Part shown: positions 5,571-7,324 of the stretch, piece by piece
Numbering within the stretch: the stretch's first letter is position 1
Layout: the number at the start of each line of letters is the position of its first letter
Assembly (NCBI GenBank): GCA_903831585.1
Contig: CAIKYE010000052.1
Location: 1-7,324 of the forward strand
Direction: 5' to 3'
Source: an uncultured Micrococcales bacterium
GTDB taxonomy: Bacteria; Actinomycetota; Actinomycetes; Actinomycetales; Microbacteriaceae
DNA length: 7,324 nucleotides
Made by a program: the position numbers and the translations under genes
The notes under the pieces: generated by a model
The model's database searches: none
Told to the model about the DNA's origin: nothing
What the model saw: the letters and a program-made list of their open reading frames with translations, nothing else

Positions 5571-6838
5571 GCCCCGAGCTGTCTTACCAGACCTAGGTCT
5601 TTAGATTTGAAGTCGGGCAGAATGCTCGCTAGGCCCTCTGCCGAAATTCCACCGCGATACCGAAGAACCTCAGATAGCACGTGTCGATAGTCGAGAGTTA
5701 CCTGCAGGTCACCATCGCGCAGAGCGGCAGCCGAGAGACCCGGCCAGTCGGCAATCACCTTGCCACCCTTTACGCCGCCACCCATAACAAACATGGCCGA
5801 GGCCCAGCCGTGATCGAGGCCCTGCGAGGCATTCTCGTCGAGACGGCGACCGAACTCGGTCAAGGTAATGATGGTGGTTCGGTTCCAAATGTCGCCGATG
5901 TCTTTCTTAAACGCGGCAATCGAATCGTCGAGCGATGTGAAGTTGCCTGCCATCTGGCCGGTGAGAATTCCGGCATCGCTGTGAACATCGAGATTGCCAT
6001 CGAAATCGACGTTGGCGGTCTTCACCGCAATTCCAGATTTCACCAACTGAGCCAAAACCTTCATACGCCAACCAAAACCGGTGTTCGGATACTTGACCGT
6101 GGTGGTCTGGTCAACATCTGCCAATCTCTGGGTTGCGGTGATTGAGGCTAGTCCCGCACGATGCCAAGGATGGTTGCTCTTCGAGTGCATCTTTTTCAAG
6201 ATGTCTAGGTAGTCGGCGCGCTTCACGTCTGAAAGATCATCGAGCAACACATCGTCGATGTTGTTAAATACCGATGTGCCGGCAGTGCCCATAAATGAAA
6301 TTGGCGTTTGACTTTGCGGCGCAAATCCAGCGAACACATCGGTGGCTCCGGTTGCTTTCAAGAATCGGTTCTGCCAGCCCTGAGTCATTGCAGGATTTGC
6401 ATAGGCGGCAAGTTCGAGAGACTTCTGATCGTCGAAGTGCGAGCGGGTTCCCACAGGTGTTCCAACCGCGTGCACAATAGACAGCTGACCAGCGTCAAAC
6501 AGTTGCTTGAATGCTTTGAGGTTTGGATGTAACCCAAAGTGATTGTCTAGCGCCAATGTTTGGTTGTCGTTTAACGCAAGATTTGGCCGCATCGCTCGCA
6601 ACGCAGAATCTCCGAGAGGCTGCACAGCCATGATGCCATCCATACCACCACGCATGTTCACGCTAATGATCAGGTCGGCGTTTAGGTCACCGGTTGCGGC
6701 GGTGGCATATTGAAGCCCTGATGGATCGGTCACGACAATGCCACCGGCCAGCGCTACCACCGACGAGATAAAGGTTCGACGATTAAGCCCTCGCTGAAGA
6801 GTCTCGAACTCTTCGCACCCGCAGAAGTCGTCGCTCAT
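5567..6838 (-). CDS. Tat-exported DUF1501 family protein
   Basis: This 423-residue protein matches the DUF1501 family. The N-terminus has a twin-arginine signal: RRTF at 20-23, then a hydrophobic stretch SSVVALAGGIVV (~25-36), with possible signal-peptidase cleavage near YATA-AT (44-49). Family motifs follow: NMRGGMDG (61-68), RSHFDDQ (132-138), DVHSDAG (284-290), TLTEFGRR (325-332), LDHGWASAMFVMGGG (341-355) and LDYRHVLSEVL (382-392). The family is thought to be related to the alkaline phosphatase/sulfatase fold, and H134, H286 and H343 are candidate metal or active-site residues. No reaction is established. I chose the ATG at 6838 because it forms an ATGA overlap with the upstream stop; an ATG at 6850 would add four residues. 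C6 and C8 precede the Tat motif. The protein should act outside the membrane after folded export, in an operon with the DUF1800 gene. Its stop overlaps that of the convergent amidotransferase. Confidence 0.9.
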   Translation of the reverse strand: MSDDFCGCEEFETLQRGLNRRTFISSVVALAGGIVVTDPSGLQYATAATGDLNADLIISVNMRGGMDGIMAVQPLGDSALRAMRPNLALNDNQTLALDNHFGLHPNLKAFKQLFDAGQLSIVHAVGTPVGTRSHFDDQKSLELAAYANPAMTQGWQNRFLKATGATDVFAGFAPQSQTPISFMGTAGTSVFNNIDDVLLDDLSDVKRADYLDILKKMHSKSNHPWHRAGLASITATQRLADVDQTTTVKYPNTGFGWRMKVLAQLVKSGIAVKTANVDFDGNLDVHSDAGILTGQMAGNFTSLDDSIAAFKKDIGDIWNRTTIITLTEFGRRLDENASQGLDHGWASAMFVMGGGVKGGKVIADWPGLSAAALRDGDLQVTLDYRHVLSEVLRYRGGISAEGLASILPDFKSKDLGLVRQLGA

Positions 6839-7324
6839 CGCAGGTTCCATTCGGGTTTAGCGATTAGCAGACTCGTGGCTATCTCGGCACTGCGTTGCCA
6901 GCCCTCGGCAGCGCCGTAACCTTCGACCTGTTTCATGATGCTGAGAGCTGCTGCACGTTCATCGGTTGGCAGTTTTGCTCCGAGAAACTTGACCGAGGCC
7001 GCATCGAGAATTTGCTCGGGTGTTTTTGCACTAGTGGGCAGCAACTTCTTGTAATTCGGGCTAGTGAGGGGTCCGCGTCCCCAACCGAAGGCCAACTGCT
7101 GCCCCAGGTTCCAACGAATCACCTGAGCAGACATGGTCGTCCAGGGTGCTTGGGTGTCTGGATAGCCGTCTGGAAATGGCCACTGAAAAGGAGCGTGGCC
7201 TTGGGTGAGCGACCACTTGTGCAACTGGCGAACCGGATTGCCGCGAAAAAAGTCATCGTCTCTAGGGTTACCCGGCTCAATTTCTTGAAGCATTTTTAGA
7301 TCCAGCGCGCGAATAGTTGAAGCC
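6835..7324 (-). CDS. DUF1800 family protein, C-terminal part (5' truncated by window edge)
   Basis: The minus-strand frame is open from the right edge of the window to TGA at 6837-6835, giving ~162 C-terminal residues. A Met codon at 7293 is internal, since DUF1800 proteins are usually 400-500 residues and ten codons of open frame precede it. The family's C-terminal hallmark is present: LHKWSLTQGHAPFQWPFPDG (about residues 34-53 of the visible part), then YPDTQAPWTTMSAQVIRWNL, which places a W-P-x-P-x-G-Y-P type motif before an R-x-N helix. The rest is helical, ending in KPEWNLR. DUF1800 has no established activity but is repeatedly found next to DUF1501. Here the TGA overlaps the DUF1501 start as ATGA, indicating translational coupling with DUF1800 upstream. 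Whether this protein carries its own export signal cannot be seen, because the N-terminus is missing. Confidence 0.85.
   Translation of the reverse strand, partial: ASTIRALDLKMLQEIEPGNPRDDDFFRGNPVRQLHKWSLTQGHAPFQWPFPDGYPDTQAPWTTMSAQVIRWNLGQQLAFGWGRGPLTSPNYKKLLPTSAKTPEQILDAASVKFLGAKLPTDERAAALSIMKQVEGYGAAEGWQRSAEIATSLLIAKPEWNLR

Noticed and set aside
5681..6145. 154-aa plus-strand open frame antisense to the DUF1501 gene.
   Set aside because: It lies wholly opposite conserved DUF1501 motifs and shows no recognisable domain or ribosome site.
6895..7299. 134-aa plus-strand open frame antisense to the DUF1800 gene.
   Set aside because: It overlaps the DUF1800 hallmark region, and its translation resembles no family.
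1..7324. Search for tRNA/rRNA genes, CRISPR arrays, insertion sequences, prophage genes, toxin-antitoxin pairs or defence systems.
   Set aside because: Nearly all bases are covered by ordinary coding genes, and I saw no direct-repeat arrays, terminal inverted repeats or cloverleaf-like sequences.

Overview
The window looks like a piece of a small, compact chromosome from a Microbacteriaceae-like actinobacterium. The evidence is a lycopene elongase closely resembling corynebacterial/microbacterial CrtEb, an actinobacterial-style SprT-like zinc protease, a MetZ-type sulfhydrylase, moderate GC content (somewhat above 50% by eye) and very short intergenic gaps. Pigmented, genome-reduced aquatic Microbacteriaceae would fit, but this assignment is inference. 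There is no rRNA, tRNA, CRISPR array, insertion sequence, phage gene or long repeat that I can see, and no gene-free stretch longer than about 110 bases.

Layout: (1) 1-425 (+), the 3' end of a C50-carotenoid prenyltransferase (crtEb), cut by the left edge. (2) 433-1395 (-), an unusual fusion of a GNAT acetyltransferase and a SprT-like metalloprotease domain with a zinc ribbon. (3) 1502-2392 (+), an unrecognised membrane-anchored protein starting at TTG. (4) 2406-3638 (+), O-succinylhomoserine sulfhydrylase MetZ. (5) 3635-4780 (-), a MalY/PatB-type PLP-dependent C-S lyase. (6) 4836-5570 (+), a stand-alone class I glutamine amidotransferase. (7) 5567-6838 (-), a Tat-exported DUF1501 protein. 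(8) 6835 to the right edge (-), the C-terminal part of a DUF1800 protein.

How the genes relate: DUF1800 and DUF1501 form a translationally coupled operon (ATGA overlap) and are a known recurrent gene pair of unknown function. MetZ and the C-S lyase are convergent; both can yield homocysteine, one from O-succinylhomoserine plus sulfide and the other from cystathionine, so the centre of the window is a methionine/sulfur patch. The amidotransferase shares a 55-base divergent spacer with the C-S lyase. The unknown membrane protein lies 13 bases upstream of metZ, which has no clear Shine-Dalgarno sequence, so the two may be cotranscribed.

The most notable items are the GNAT-SprT fusion, the three successive convergent gene pairs that touch or overlap at their stop codons (one pair stops on both strands within a single CTAG), and the unknown anchored protein. 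I see no convincing new multi-gene system.
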